Shown here one piece after another: positions 36,239 to 44,361 of a stretch of DNA of 64,000 nucleotides. A program made the translations under genes and the position numbers. Source of the stretch: Bradyrhizobium sp. CCGUVB4N (GTDB lineage Bacteria > Pseudomonadota > Alphaproteobacteria > Rhizobiales > Xanthobacteraceae); NCBI RefSeq assembly GCF_024199945.1, contig NZ_JANADP010000001.1, forward strand, positions 8,885,001-8,949,000, written 5' to 3'. The notes below the pieces were generated by a model. The model made no database searches and had not been told where the DNA came from. It saw only the letters and a list, made by a program, of their open reading frames with translations. Position 1 is the first letter of the stretch. Each line of letters opens with the position of its first letter.

Positions 36239-36631
36239 ATGTACCGCGCCGTGACCCGCCAGATCGAAGTGACCGTCGAGCCGAACTTTGTTCCGGAACA
36301 GTCGTCGGCCGACCGCTCGCGCTATTTCTGGTCCTACACCATCGTCATCACCAATTCCGGCGACGAGACCGTGCAGCTCAAGACGCGGCACTGGATCATC
36401 ACCGACGCCTCCGGCCGGCAACAGGAGGTCAAGGGCGAAGGCGTGGTCGGCGAGCAGCCGACCTTGGCCCCCGGCGAGCGCTTCGAATACACCTCCGGGG
36501 TGCCGCTCTCGACCGCCTCCGGCTTCATGACCGGCCGCTACCAGATGGTCAGCGAAAGCGGCGAACGGTTCGAGATCGACGTGCCGACGTTTTCGCTGGA
36601 CAGCCCGGACAACAAGCGGGTGTTGAATTAG
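36239..36631 (+). CDS. apaG: ApaG (DUF525) protein
   Basis: A 130-residue protein, the normal ApaG length, beginning MYRAVTRQIEVTVEPNFV and containing YTIVITNSGDETVQL and the glycine-rich GEGVVGEQPTLAPGE loop of the fibronectin-III-like fold. Other ATGs lie at 36227 and 36230 but the family start fits 36239. The molecular role of ApaG is not settled; its protein is linked to Co2+ resistance and Ap4A levels in enterobacteria. Confidence 0.94.
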   Translation: MYRAVTRQIEVTVEPNFVPEQSSADRSRYFWSYTIVITNSGDETVQLKTRHWIITDASGRQQEVKGEGVVGEQPTLAPGERFEYTSGVPLSTASGFMTGRYQMVSESGERFEIDVPTFSLDSPDNKRVLN

Positions 36632-36647
36632 CGGCGGATGACGGTGC

Positions 36648-36738
36648 CGTAGGGCGGGCAAAGGCGCAACGCGCCGTGCCCACCATTTCCGTCGAAATGC
36701 ACGAGATCGTGGGCACGCTTCGCTTTGCCCACCCTACG
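36648..36738. repeat. Family 3 palindromic repeat, copy 2
   Basis: CGTAGGGCGGGCAAAGGCG at the left and CGCTTTGCCCACCCTACG at the right, with GTGCCCACC and GTGGGCACG inside. It separates the convergent apaG and hslO genes. Confidence 0.85.
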
Positions 36739-36746
36739 ATACCGCG

Positions 36747-37754
36747 CTACGCGTCCTCGACGCCTGCCTCATCCGGCGTGAACTCGTACACCGATGAGCA
36801 GAACTCGCAGGTCACGACGACCTTGTCGTCCTTGACCATCGCCGAGCGATCGTCCGGCGAGAAGCTCTTCAGCATGGAGGCAACCGCATCGCGCGAGCAG
36901 GAGCATTGCGCTTTCAGGACAAGCGGATTGAACACGCGCACGCCGCGTTCGTGGAAGAGGCGATAGAGCAACCGCTCGCCGGAGAGATCGGGATCGATCA
37001 GCTCGACGTCCTCGACGGTTTCGATCAGCGAGCGCGCCTCGACCCAGGCATCGTCCTCGGCAACGCTGTGCACCTCGAGGCCATCGGGCGCATCGCCGGG
37101 ATGCAGATCGGCCTGCCGCGCGCGCTCCGGCGCCTTCGGCAAGAACTGCATCAGCATGCCGCCGGCGCGCCAGCGATGCTTGCCGCCGTCGCTCGAGCGC
37201 CACTCCTCGCCGACCGCGAGGCGGACGCGCGTCGGGATCTGCTCGGAGCGCAGGAAATATTCGTGGGCGGCATCTTCGAGGCTGCCGCCGTCGAGCGCGA
37301 CCAGGCCCTGGTAGCGGCTCATATCGGGACCCTGGTCGATGGTCATGGCGAGGTGGCCGCGGCCGAGCAGCGTACCGGAATCCTTGGTGTCACCGAGGCG
37401 TTCGGCGTCGAAACGCGCATAGGCGCGCAGGCGATCCGGCGCCTGATAGTCCACCACCAGAAACGACACCGGCCCGTCGGTCTGTGCCTGCAGGATGAAG
37501 CGGCCTTCAAATTTCAGCGCCGAGCCGAGCAGCGTGGTCAGCACGATGGCCTCGCCGAGCAGCTTGCCGACCGGCGCGGGATAATCGTGCTTGGTCAGGA
37601 TCTCGTCGAGCGCGGGGCCAAGCCGAACCAGGCGCCCACGCACATCGAGCGCATCGACCTCGTAGGGCAACACGGCATCATCGATGGGAACCGCGGATGG
37701 TGCGCGAACCGGGCCTTCAGACCCGGTTTTCATGTCAGGGGATTGGGAAACCAT
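36747..37754 (-). CDS. hslO: Hsp33 redox-regulated chaperone
   Basis: A 335-residue heat-shock protein 33. The C-terminal zinc centre is intact: CSC at about residues 284-286 and CEFC at about 316-319. On oxidation with unfolding stress these cysteines form disulfides and the holdase becomes active. The body has GLVALDGGSLEDAAHEYFLRSEQIPT, the usual mid-protein motif. It lies downstream of argD-argF, as often in alphaproteobacteria, but a family 1 repeat lies between argF and hslO. Confidence 0.96.
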   Translation of the reverse strand: MVSQSPDMKTGSEGPVRAPSAVPIDDAVLPYEVDALDVRGRLVRLGPALDEILTKHDYPAPVGKLLGEAIVLTTLLGSALKFEGRFILQAQTDGPVSFLVVDYQAPDRLRAYARFDAERLGDTKDSGTLLGRGHLAMTIDQGPDMSRYQGLVALDGGSLEDAAHEYFLRSEQIPTRVRLAVGEEWRSSDGGKHRWRAGGMLMQFLPKAPERARQADLHPGDAPDGLEVHSVAEDDAWVEARSLIETVEDVELIDPDLSGERLLYRLFHERGVRVFNPLVLKAQCSCSRDAVASMLKSFSPDDRSAMVKDDKVVVTCEFCSSVYEFTPDEAGVEDA

Positions 37755-37852
37755 GGCGCTTTATCTGGGGTCGGAGGACGGGAAATGGAAGGGGGCGCGA
37801 GGTGGTGCGTTCCGGATGCAGGTGTCGTTGTACGAAGCAGCCTCAAACTGGA

Positions 37853-37999
37853 TGTCGTCCCGGAGCGCGCGAAGCGCGAACCCGGGATCCATAACCACAG
37901 GATGACGTCATCGTGCGAGATGACAACTCCGAGTCCTCGCAAAACCACGGCCTGTGGTTATGGGTCCCGGATCTGCGCTTACGCTTGTCCGGGACGACA
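37853..37999. repeat. Family 1 palindromic intergenic repeat, copy D (hybrid)
   Basis: TGTCGTCCCGG at the left and CCGGGACGACA at the right, but the terminal hairpins differ from other copies (AGCGCGCGAAGCGCGAA, ATCTGCGCTTACGCTTG). Inside, ATCCATAACCACAGG and CCTGTGGTTATGGGTCCC face each other, so both halves come from the same arm type. It lies between argF and hslO, in the hslO upstream region. Confidence 0.75.
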
Positions 38000-38044
38000 G
38001 CGGAGGATGGAGCCGCCAGCGCGGCCACACGCTCGCACGTATCT

Positions 38045-38968
38045 CTACTTCACCGCGTCAAAGCACCAGGCCAAAATGCCCTTCTGCGCATGCAGGCGGT
38101 TTTCGGCCTCGTCGAACACGACCGATTGCGGGCCGTCGATCACCTCGTCGGTGACCTCCTCGCCGCGATGGGCGGGCAGACAGTGCATGAACAGCGCGTC
38201 GGGCTTGGCCAGCGACATCAGCTTCGAATTGACCTGGTAGGGCTTGAGCACGTTGTGACGGTGCTCACCTTCCTTGTCGCCCATCGACACCCAGGTGTCG
38301 GTGACGACGCAATCGGCGCCCTTCACCGCGGCCTCGGGATCGGTGCCGAGCACGATCGGCGCGTTGGTGGCCTTGATGAAGTCGCGCATCACCTTCTTCG
38401 GAGCGAGCTCCGGCGGGGTCGCGACATTGAGGTTGAACTTGAAACGTTCGGCGGCATGAGCCCAGGACGCCAGCACGTTGTTGTCGTCGCCGGTCCAGGC
38501 CACGGTGCGACCTTCGATCGGGCCGCGATGCTCCTCGTAGGTCATGAGATCGGCCATCACCTGGCACGGGTGCGAGCGCCGCGTCAGGCCGTTGATCACG
38601 GGCACGGTCGCATTCGCAGCGAGCTCCAGCAGCGCCTCGTGATTGAGGATGCGGATCATGATGGCGTCGACATAGCGCGACAGCACGCGCGCGGTGTCGG
38701 CAATGGTCTCGCCGCGGCCGAGCTGCATCTCGGCACCCGTGAGCATGATCGGCTCGCCGCCGAGCTGGCGCATGGCGACGTCGAACGACACCCGCGTGCG
38801 GGTCGACGGGCGTTCGAAGATCATCGCCAGCGTCTTGCCCTCGAGCGGCCTGACCGGCTGATGTGCCTTCTGCTTCGCCTTCATGGCGGAGGAGGCCGCG
38901 AGCATGCTCTTGAGCTCCGACAGCGGCAGCTCGTTGATGTCCAGGAAGTGCTTCGGCGTCTTGCTCAT
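38045..38968 (-). CDS. argF: Ornithine carbamoyltransferase
   Basis: Makes citrulline from ornithine and carbamoyl phosphate. The 307-residue protein has the carbamoyl-phosphate motif STRTR (55-59), HPCQ (133-136) and the ornithine/active-site HCLP (262-265). ATG 38966-38968 overlaps the argD stop by one base, so argD and argF are translationally coupled. Confidence 0.97.
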   Translation of the reverse strand: MSKTPKHFLDINELPLSELKSMLAASSAMKAKQKAHQPVRPLEGKTLAMIFERPSTRTRVSFDVAMRQLGGEPIMLTGAEMQLGRGETIADTARVLSRYVDAIMIRILNHEALLELAANATVPVINGLTRRSHPCQVMADLMTYEEHRGPIEGRTVAWTGDDNNVLASWAHAAERFKFNLNVATPPELAPKKVMRDFIKATNAPIVLGTDPEAAVKGADCVVTDTWVSMGDKEGEHRHNVLKPYQVNSKLMSLAKPDALFMHCLPAHRGEEVTDEVIDGPQSVVFDEAENRLHAQKGILAWCFDAVK

Positions 38969-40170
38969 CAGCTTGCCGCCCGCTTGTTGCCGGTCAGCGC
39001 AGTGCAGGCGCGTTCGAGCCGCCCGACGCTGTCCTCGATCTCGGCTTCGGTGACGATCAAGGGCGGCAGGAAGCGCACGACATTGTCGCCGGCCCCGACG
39101 GTGAGCAGTTTTTCGTTGCGAAGCGCTGCGACCAGATCGCCGGAGGGCACCACGGCCTTGATGCCGATCAGGAGCCCCTCGCCGCGAACTTCGCTGACGA
39201 CATCGGGATGACGGTCGATCACGGAAGCAAGCTTCTGCTTCAGCAGCAGCGACATCTTCTGCACATGGTCGAAGAAGCCGGGCTTGAGCATGACGTCGAG
39301 CACCGCGTTCGCAGCCGAGATCGCCAGCGGATTGCCGCCGAAGGTCGAGCCGTGCGAGCCGGGCCCCATGCCGGAGGCCGCTTCCGCGGTCGCCAGCACC
39401 GCGCCGATCGGGAAGCCGCCGCCGAGCGCCTTCGCCAGCGACATCACGTCAGGCGTGACGCCGGTGCGCCGATGGGCGAAGAGATCGCCGGTGCGGCCCA
39501 TGCCGGTCTGCACTTCATCGAAGGCGAGCAGCAGGCCCTTCTCGTCGCAGAGCTGGCGCAGCGCCTTGAGGAAGCCGGGAGGCGCCGAACGCACGCCGCC
39601 CTCGCCCTGGATCGGCTCGATCAGGATACCGGCGGTCTGCGGACCGATCGCCTTCTTCACGGCCTCGATGTCGCCATGCGGGATCTGGTCGAAACCGTCC
39701 ATCGGCGGGCCAAAACCTTCGAGATATTTTGCCGAGCCGGTCGCGGCCAGCGTCGCCAGCGTCCGACCGTGGAAGGCGCCTTCGAAGGTGATGATGCGGT
39801 AGCGCTCCGGATGCCCCTTGGAGAAGTGATGATGGCGGACCAGCTTGATCACGCCCTCCAGCGCTTCGGCGCCGGAATTACAGAAGAACACGAAGTCGGC
39901 AAAACTCTCGTTGCAGAGACGCGCGGCGAGCTTCTCACCATCCGGGCTCTGGAACAGGTTCGACATGTGCCAGAGTTTTGTCGCCTGCTCCTGCAGCGCC
40001 TTGACCAGCACGGGATGGGCATGGCCGAGCGCATTCACTGCAACGCCCGAGGTGAAATCGAGATAGCGATCGCCATTGGTTGCGATCAACCAGACGCCTT
40101 CACCGCGCTCAAAACCGATGTCGGCCCTGGCGAAAACGGGGAGCAAATGCGGTGCTGCGCTGTTGGTCAT
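38968..40170 (-). CDS. argD: Acetylornithine aminotransferase
   Basis: PLP aminotransferase of arginine synthesis (N-acetylglutamate semialdehyde to N-acetylornithine). The 400-residue class III enzyme has FCNSGAEALEG, the cofactor FDEVQTGMGRTG and the Schiff-base lysine in SLAKALGGG (Lys247). It is first in the argD-argF operon, with a promoter and an unusual 5' hairpin in the leader at 40233-40302. Confidence 0.96.
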   Translation of the reverse strand: MTNSAAPHLLPVFARADIGFERGEGVWLIATNGDRYLDFTSGVAVNALGHAHPVLVKALQEQATKLWHMSNLFQSPDGEKLAARLCNESFADFVFFCNSGAEALEGVIKLVRHHHFSKGHPERYRIITFEGAFHGRTLATLAATGSAKYLEGFGPPMDGFDQIPHGDIEAVKKAIGPQTAGILIEPIQGEGGVRSAPPGFLKALRQLCDEKGLLLAFDEVQTGMGRTGDLFAHRRTGVTPDVMSLAKALGGGFPIGAVLATAEAASGMGPGSHGSTFGGNPLAISAANAVLDVMLKPGFFDHVQKMSLLLKQKLASVIDRHPDVVSEVRGEGLLIGIKAVVPSGDLVAALRNEKLLTVGAGDNVVRFLPPLIVTEAEIEDSVGRLERACTALTGNKRAAS

Positions 40171-40232
40171 GATGGTCTCTTTGGATGTTTCGGACGGCCT
40201 GAGCGTGCGTTGCGCAGCGCATCATTGGTCCG

Positions 40233-40267
40233 GAAAACGAAACGTGCCGCCTTTTAAGGGCGGCACG
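40233..40267 (-). promoter_or_regulatory. Terminator-like stem-loop at the start of the argD leader
   Basis: On the minus strand CGTGCCGCC pairs with GGCGGCACG (40267-40259 with 40251-40243) around a 7-nt loop, followed by TTTCGTTTTC. It begins at about the predicted +1 of the argD transcript and ends some 60 bases before the argD ATG, so it is a candidate attenuator or 5' protecting structure. Confidence 0.6.
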
Positions 40268-40274
40268 CATCGCC

Positions 40275-40302
40275 ATCTTATGCCTGGCACCAATGGTGTC
40301 AA
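40275..40302 (-). promoter_or_regulatory. argD promoter
   Basis: On the minus strand a perfect -35 TTGACA (40302-40297), a 16-bp spacer containing the palindrome CACCATTGGTG, and a -10 TAAGAT (40280-40275). Predicted start near 40268. Confidence 0.6.
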
Positions 40303-40623
40303 TGCCGCCCGGAAAGCCCCGCGAAACGCTGATTCCGTAGTCTTGCGGTGCCGGATTTGCGGGTTTTTGGCCACGGAACATGTGGAAGCGAGTCGTCGGA
40401 CTCTTGCGCGTGAGTCACGCCATATTGTAGCGTTTGCCTTGTCAGATACGACATCTCGTGCAGCGGTTCTGATCCCAAAAGTCCTCATGTACCGGCGTAA
40501 ACGTTCGGGCGGCTCATTGCGCCCGGCGAACCTTAAGGGATTCTGGCGGCACGGGTTTTTCGAAGCTTAGGCATTCGTCGTGCCGCCCCAGGATGGCAGG
40601 CGCGCGGCGAAGGAAAGGTTACA

Positions 40624-41136
40624 ATGACGGTTTTGACCTGGTCCGACGATCGCGTCGAGCAGTTGAAAAAGCTCTGGGAGGCCGGACTTTCGGCCAGCCA
40701 GATCGCCGCTGAGCTTGGGAATGTCACCCGCAACGCCGTGATCGGCAAGGTGCACAGGCTCGGCCTGTCGGGCCGCGCCAAGAGCCCGTCCTCGGCAGCT
40801 CCGCGGCCGCGCAAGGCGCGTCCGGCGCAGCACATGATGCGGGTGAGCAGGCCCATCGCGCGTGGCAATACCGCGCTGGCGCAGGCCTTCGAGGTCGAAG
40901 TCGAGGCTGAACCGGTCACCTACGACAACGTGGTGCCGATGAGCCAGCGGCTGTCGCTGCTCGAATTGAACGAGGCGACCTGCCACTGGCCGGTCGGCGA
41001 TCCCTCGAGCCCGGATTTCTTCTTCTGCGGCGGCAAGGCGCTCTCCGGCCTGCCCTACTGCGCCCAGCACTCGCGGGTGGCGTATCAGCCGGCAGCGGAT
41101 CGGCGGCGCGCGCCGGCGAAGCCGGGCACGCGGTAA
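40624..41136 (+). CDS. gcrA: GcrA cell-cycle regulator
   Basis: A 170-residue GcrA protein: N-terminal helix-turn-helix (WSDDRVEQLKKLWEAGLSAS, then QIAAELG, NAVIGKVHRLGLSGR), a basic linker, and the C-terminal sigma70-contact domain with CHWPVGDPSSPDFFFCGG and YCAQHSRVAYQ. In Caulobacter GcrA works with sigma70 at promoters carrying CcrM-methylated GANTC. Five such sites stand upstream of this gene. The ribosome binding site is GGAAAGGTTAC. A bidirectional terminator follows. Confidence 0.95.
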   Translation: MTVLTWSDDRVEQLKKLWEAGLSASQIAAELGNVTRNAVIGKVHRLGLSGRAKSPSSAAPRPRKARPAQHMMRVSRPIARGNTALAQAFEVEVEAEPVTYDNVVPMSQRLSLLELNEATCHWPVGDPSSPDFFFCGGKALSGLPYCAQHSRVAYQPAADRRRAPAKPGTR

Positions 41137-41186
41137 GCGCATCCAGTTAACCTCGTCCCGGCACAAGGCCGGGACGACCGGGGAAA

Positions 41187-41221
41187 TAAAAAAGCGCGCC
41201 ATCCAGCGCGCTTTTTATTTT
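41187..41221. terminator. Bidirectional intrinsic terminator between gcrA and phoB
   Basis: AAAAAAGCGCGC, CATCCA loop, GCGCGCTTTTT: the arms and the A/T runs serve both the rightward gcrA and leftward phoB transcripts. Just left, 41153-41180 holds a short CGTCCCGGC...GCCGGGACG hairpin like the end of a family 1 repeat. Confidence 0.92.
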
Positions 41222-41238
41222 GTCTGCTTGCAAGAGCC

Positions 41239-41946
41239 TTAGGCCTGCTCGGCCTTCGCAAACCGGTCATCGAGCGCATAGCCCGCACCGCGCACCGTGC
41301 GGATCGGATCCTGCTCGCGACCAAGATTGAGCAGCTTGCGCAGGCGACCGATATGCACGTCGACGGTGCGCTCGTCGATATAGATATCGCGGCCCCAGAC
41401 GCTGTCGAGCAGCTGCTCGCGCGAGAACACGCGACCGGGGTGCTCCAGGAAAAACTCCAGCAGGCGATATTCGGTGGGGCCGAGATCAATCGGCCGGCCC
41501 GAGCGCGCCACGCGGCGCTTTTCGCGATCGAGCTCGATGTCACCGAAAGCGAGCACGGTTGCGAGCCGCTCGGGACTTGCGCGCCGCAGCAGACCCTTCA
41601 CGCGGGCCAGCAGCTCGGGCACCGAGAACGGCTTGACGATGTAGTCGTCGGCGCCGGTCGCAAGGCCCCGCACCCGCTCGCTCTCCTCGCCGCGCGCGGT
41701 GAGCATGATGATCGGCAGCTGCTTGGTGTCGGACCGCGTCCGCAGCCGGCGGCACAGCTCGATGCCGGAAAGCCCCGGCAGCATCCAGTCGAGCACGATC
41801 AGATCGGGGATGTGCTCCTTGAGGCGGGTGTCGGCGTCGTCGCCGCGCATCACCGTCTCGACGTCATAGCCGTCGCCCTCGAGGTTGTAGCGGAGGAGCT
41901 CGGTGAGAGCTTCCTCGTCTTCAACCACCATTATGCGTGCGCCCAT
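41239..41946 (-). CDS. phoB: Phosphate regulon response regulator
   Basis: A 235-residue OmpR-type regulator: receiver with phosphoacceptor Asp53 (LIVLDWMLPG), Asp10/Glu11 acidic pocket and Lys in VKPFSVPEL, then a winged-helix domain (YRLLEFFLEHPGRVFSREQLL, DERTVDVHIGRLRKLL). PhoB binds PHO boxes such as the one before pstS. It is the last gene of the pst-pho operon, 22 bp after phoU. Confidence 0.96.
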   Translation of the reverse strand: MGARIMVVEDEEALTELLRYNLEGDGYDVETVMRGDDADTRLKEHIPDLIVLDWMLPGLSGIELCRRLRTRSDTKQLPIIMLTARGEESERVRGLATGADDYIVKPFSVPELLARVKGLLRRASPERLATVLAFGDIELDREKRRVARSGRPIDLGPTEYRLLEFFLEHPGRVFSREQLLDSVWGRDIYIDERTVDVHIGRLRKLLNLGREQDPIRTVRGAGYALDDRFAKAEQA

Positions 41947-41968
41947 TGGGTCGTCGCTCCTTAAGGAT

Positions 41969-42685
41969 TCAAGTATTGGGGACCGTGGTGGCGAAGGTCG
42001 TCATGTCGCCCTTCGGTCGCTTGTCGGTGATGGCCTGGCCTTCGATCATGTAGAACACGGTCTCGGCAATGTTGGTGGCGTGGTCGCCGATCCGCTCGAT
42101 GTTCTTGGCGCAGAACATCAGATGGATGCAGAACGAGATGTTACGCGGATCCTCCATCATATAGGTGAGGAGCTCGCGGAACAGCGAGGTGCAGATGGCG
42201 TCGACTTCCTCGTCGCCCTTCCACACCGCCATCGCCGCCGGCAGATCGTGCGCGGCATAGGCGTCCAGCACCGACTTGACCTGCTGCTGCACGAGGTCGG
42301 TCATGTGCTCGAGGCCGCGGAACAGCTTGAGCGGATGGAAATCCGTCTCCAGCGCCGCAACGCGCTTGCCCATGTTCTTGGCGAGATCGCCGATGCGTTC
42401 GAGATCGGTCGCGACGCGCATGGCGCCGACGATTTCGCGCAGATCCACCGCCATCGGCTGGCGCCGCGCGATCGTGAGCACGGCGCGTTCCTCGATCTTC
42501 TTCTGCAGCGCGTCGAGCTCGGCGTCGATGGTGACGACGCGCTGGCCGAGCGCGATATCACGGCGGATCAGCGCGTCGACGGAATCGACGATCATGCGCT
42601 CGGCGATGCCGCCCATCTCGGCGACCAGGCGCGTGAGCTCCTGGAGGTCGGTGTCGAAGGCCTTTGCGGTATGTTCAGAACCCAT
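41969..42685 (-). CDS. phoU: PhoU phosphate signalling protein
   Basis: A 238-residue all-helical protein with the two PhoU repeats, each holding a metal-binding E/D-x-x-x-D pattern: RVATDLERIGDLAKNMGKR and CAKNIERIGDHATNIAE. It links Pst transporter state to PhoR. ATG 42685 is set by GGAGACAGGAC upstream; the frame stays open further because of the overlapping pstB region. The gap to pstB is 11 bp. Confidence 0.96.
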   Translation of the reverse strand: MGSEHTAKAFDTDLQELTRLVAEMGGIAERMIVDSVDALIRRDIALGQRVVTIDAELDALQKKIEERAVLTIARRQPMAVDLREIVGAMRVATDLERIGDLAKNMGKRVAALETDFHPLKLFRGLEHMTDLVQQQVKSVLDAYAAHDLPAAMAVWKGDEEVDAICTSLFRELLTYMMEDPRNISFCIHLMFCAKNIERIGDHATNIAETVFYMIEGQAITDKRPKGDMTTFATTVPNT

Positions 42686-42696
42686 GTCCTGTCTCC

Positions 42697-43518
42697 TCAG
42701 CCGAACCGGCCGGTAATGTAATCCTGCGTGCGCCGATCGGACGGCGACGTGAAGATCTTGCTGGTGTCGTCGAACTCGATCAACTCGCCGAGATACATGA
42801 AGGCGGTCTTGTCGGAGACGCGGGCCGCCTGCTGCATGTTGTGGGTCACGATCGCGATCGTGTAATTCTCGGACAGCTCCTGGATCAGCTCCTCGACCTT
42901 CGCGGTCGAGATCGGATCGAGCGCCGAGCAGGGCTCGTCGAACAGGATCACCTCGGGCCGCACCGCGACGGTGCGGGCAATGCAGAGGCGCTGCTGCTGG
43001 CCGCCGGAGAGCGACAGGCCGGAGGCGTTCAGCTTGTCCTTGACCTCGTTCCACAGCGCGCCGCCGCGCAGGGCCTTCTCGACGCGATCGTCCATCTCCG
43101 ACTTCGAGATCTTCTCGTAGAGACGGATGCCGAAGGCGATGTTCTCGTAGATCGTCATCGGGAACGGCGTCGGCTTCTGGAACACCATGCCGACGCGGGC
43201 GCGCAGCAGATTGAGGTCGAGCTTGGGATCGAGGATGTTGGTCTGGTCGAGCATCAGCTGACCGGAGACGCGCTGGCCCGGATAGAGGTCGTACATCCGG
43301 TTGAAGATGCGCAGCAGGGTCGACTTGCCGCAGCCCGACGGTCCGATGAACGCCGTGACGCGGTTGGTGCCGAGCGCCAGATTGATGTTCTTCAGCGCGT
43401 GATGCTCGCCGTAATAGAAGTTGAGGTTGCGCACCGTTACCTTGGCCGGGGCTTCAGGCAGAGGCTGCGAGCCGGGATGAACGGCGGGCGTACTGACGGA
43501 AACAGACATTTCGCTCAT
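42697..43518 (-). CDS. pstB: Phosphate ABC transporter ATP-binding protein
   Basis: A 273-residue ATPase with Walker A GPSGCGKST (59-67), the PstB Q-loop region MVFQKPTPFPMTIYEN, signature LSLSGGQQQRLCIART and Walker B VILFDEPCSALDP. Its start overlaps the pstA stop by four bases. Powers phosphate import through PstC/PstA. Confidence 0.97.
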   Translation of the reverse strand: MSEMSVSVSTPAVHPGSQPLPEAPAKVTVRNLNFYYGEHHALKNINLALGTNRVTAFIGPSGCGKSTLLRIFNRMYDLYPGQRVSGQLMLDQTNILDPKLDLNLLRARVGMVFQKPTPFPMTIYENIAFGIRLYEKISKSEMDDRVEKALRGGALWNEVKDKLNASGLSLSGGQQQRLCIARTVAVRPEVILFDEPCSALDPISTAKVEELIQELSENYTIAIVTHNMQQAARVSDKTAFMYLGELIEFDDTSKIFTSPSDRRTQDYITGRFG

Positions 43519-44360
43519 TTTGCGGTCCTCTCGGCGCTCAGGATGCGCGCGCCAATGTTCAGGGCAAGCACGGTCAACGTGATCAGCAGGGCGCCGCTCC
43601 AGGCCAACTGCTTCCAGTAGGCATACGGGCTCTGCACGAAGTTGTTGATGGTGACCGGCAGGTTGGCCATCGTCTTGTTCAGGCCCAGGCTGAAGAACTG
43701 GTTCGACAGTGCGGTAAACAGCAGCGGCGCAGTCTCGCCGGCGACGCGGGCGGTGGCCAGCATCACGCCTGTGATGAGGCCCGAGCGCGCTGCACGATAG
43801 GCGATGCGCTTGATCACCAGCGAGCGCGGCAGGCCGAGCGCAGAGGCAGCCTCGCGCAGCGCGTTCGGCACCAGCAGCAGCATGTCCTCGGTCGTGCGCA
43901 GCACGACCGGGATCACGATCACGGCGAGCGCGAGCGAGCCTGCGATTGCCGAGAAGCCGCGCATCGGCACCACCACCGCGCCGTAAATGAACAGGCCGAT
44001 GATGATCGAGGGCGCCGAGAGCAGGATGTCGTTGATGAAGCGGATCACCGAGGTCAGCTTGTCGTTGCGGCCGTACTCGGCGAGATAGGTGCCGGCGAAC
44101 AGGCCGAGCGGCGCGCCGATGCCGACGCCGATCACGGTCATGATCAGGGAGCCGACGATGGCGTTGCGCAGACCGCCTTCAGTCGAGCCCGGAGGCGGCG
44201 TGTCCGCGACGAACAGTTCGAGGTTCAACCCGGCGAGGCCGTTATAGAGCAGCGTGACCAGGATCAGCGCGAGCCAGGTGACGCCGAAGGCGGCGGCACC
44301 GAAGCAGAGCCCGCGGATCACGATGTCCTTGCGGCGGCGGCGTGAATAAATCGGGTTCAT
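43515..44360 (-). CDS. pstA: Phosphate ABC transporter permease PstA
   Basis: A 281-residue permease with six membrane helices and the EAA-type loop LREAASALGLPRSLVIKRIAYRAA. The N-terminus is basic (SRRRRKD). It begins 1 bp after pstC and overlaps pstB, so the three are tightly coupled. Confidence 0.95.
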   Translation of the reverse strand: MNPIYSRRRRKDIVIRGLCFGAAAFGVTWLALILVTLLYNGLAGLNLELFVADTPPPGSTEGGLRNAIVGSLIMTVIGVGIGAPLGLFAGTYLAEYGRNDKLTSVIRFINDILLSAPSIIIGLFIYGAVVVPMRGFSAIAGSLALAVIVIPVVLRTTEDMLLLVPNALREAASALGLPRSLVIKRIAYRAARSGLITGVMLATARVAGETAPLLFTALSNQFFSLGLNKTMANLPVTINNFVQSPYAYWKQLAWSGALLITLTVLALNIGARILSAERTAK

Positions 44361-44361
44361 G

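Larger units (their letters stand above)
40171..40623. other. 453-bp divergent intergenic region between argD and gcrA
   Basis: It contains the argD promoter and leader hairpin, five GANTC sites (40331, 40390, 40399, 40412, 40539) and a gcrA leader hairpin whose arms GGCGGCACG (40545-40553) and CGTGCCGCC (40579-40587) repeat the stem sequence of the argD hairpin. I see no gene here. Confidence 0.75.

Noticed and set aside
40233..40267. Hairpin considered as a terminator for a gene right of it
   Set aside because: No leftward gene lies upstream of it; the next gene to the right, gcrA, is rightward, so it was placed in the argD leader instead.
40222..40488. Leftward 88-codon frame in the argD-gcrA gap
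   Set aside because: Overlaps the argD promoter and hairpin and has no ribosome binding site or family likeness.
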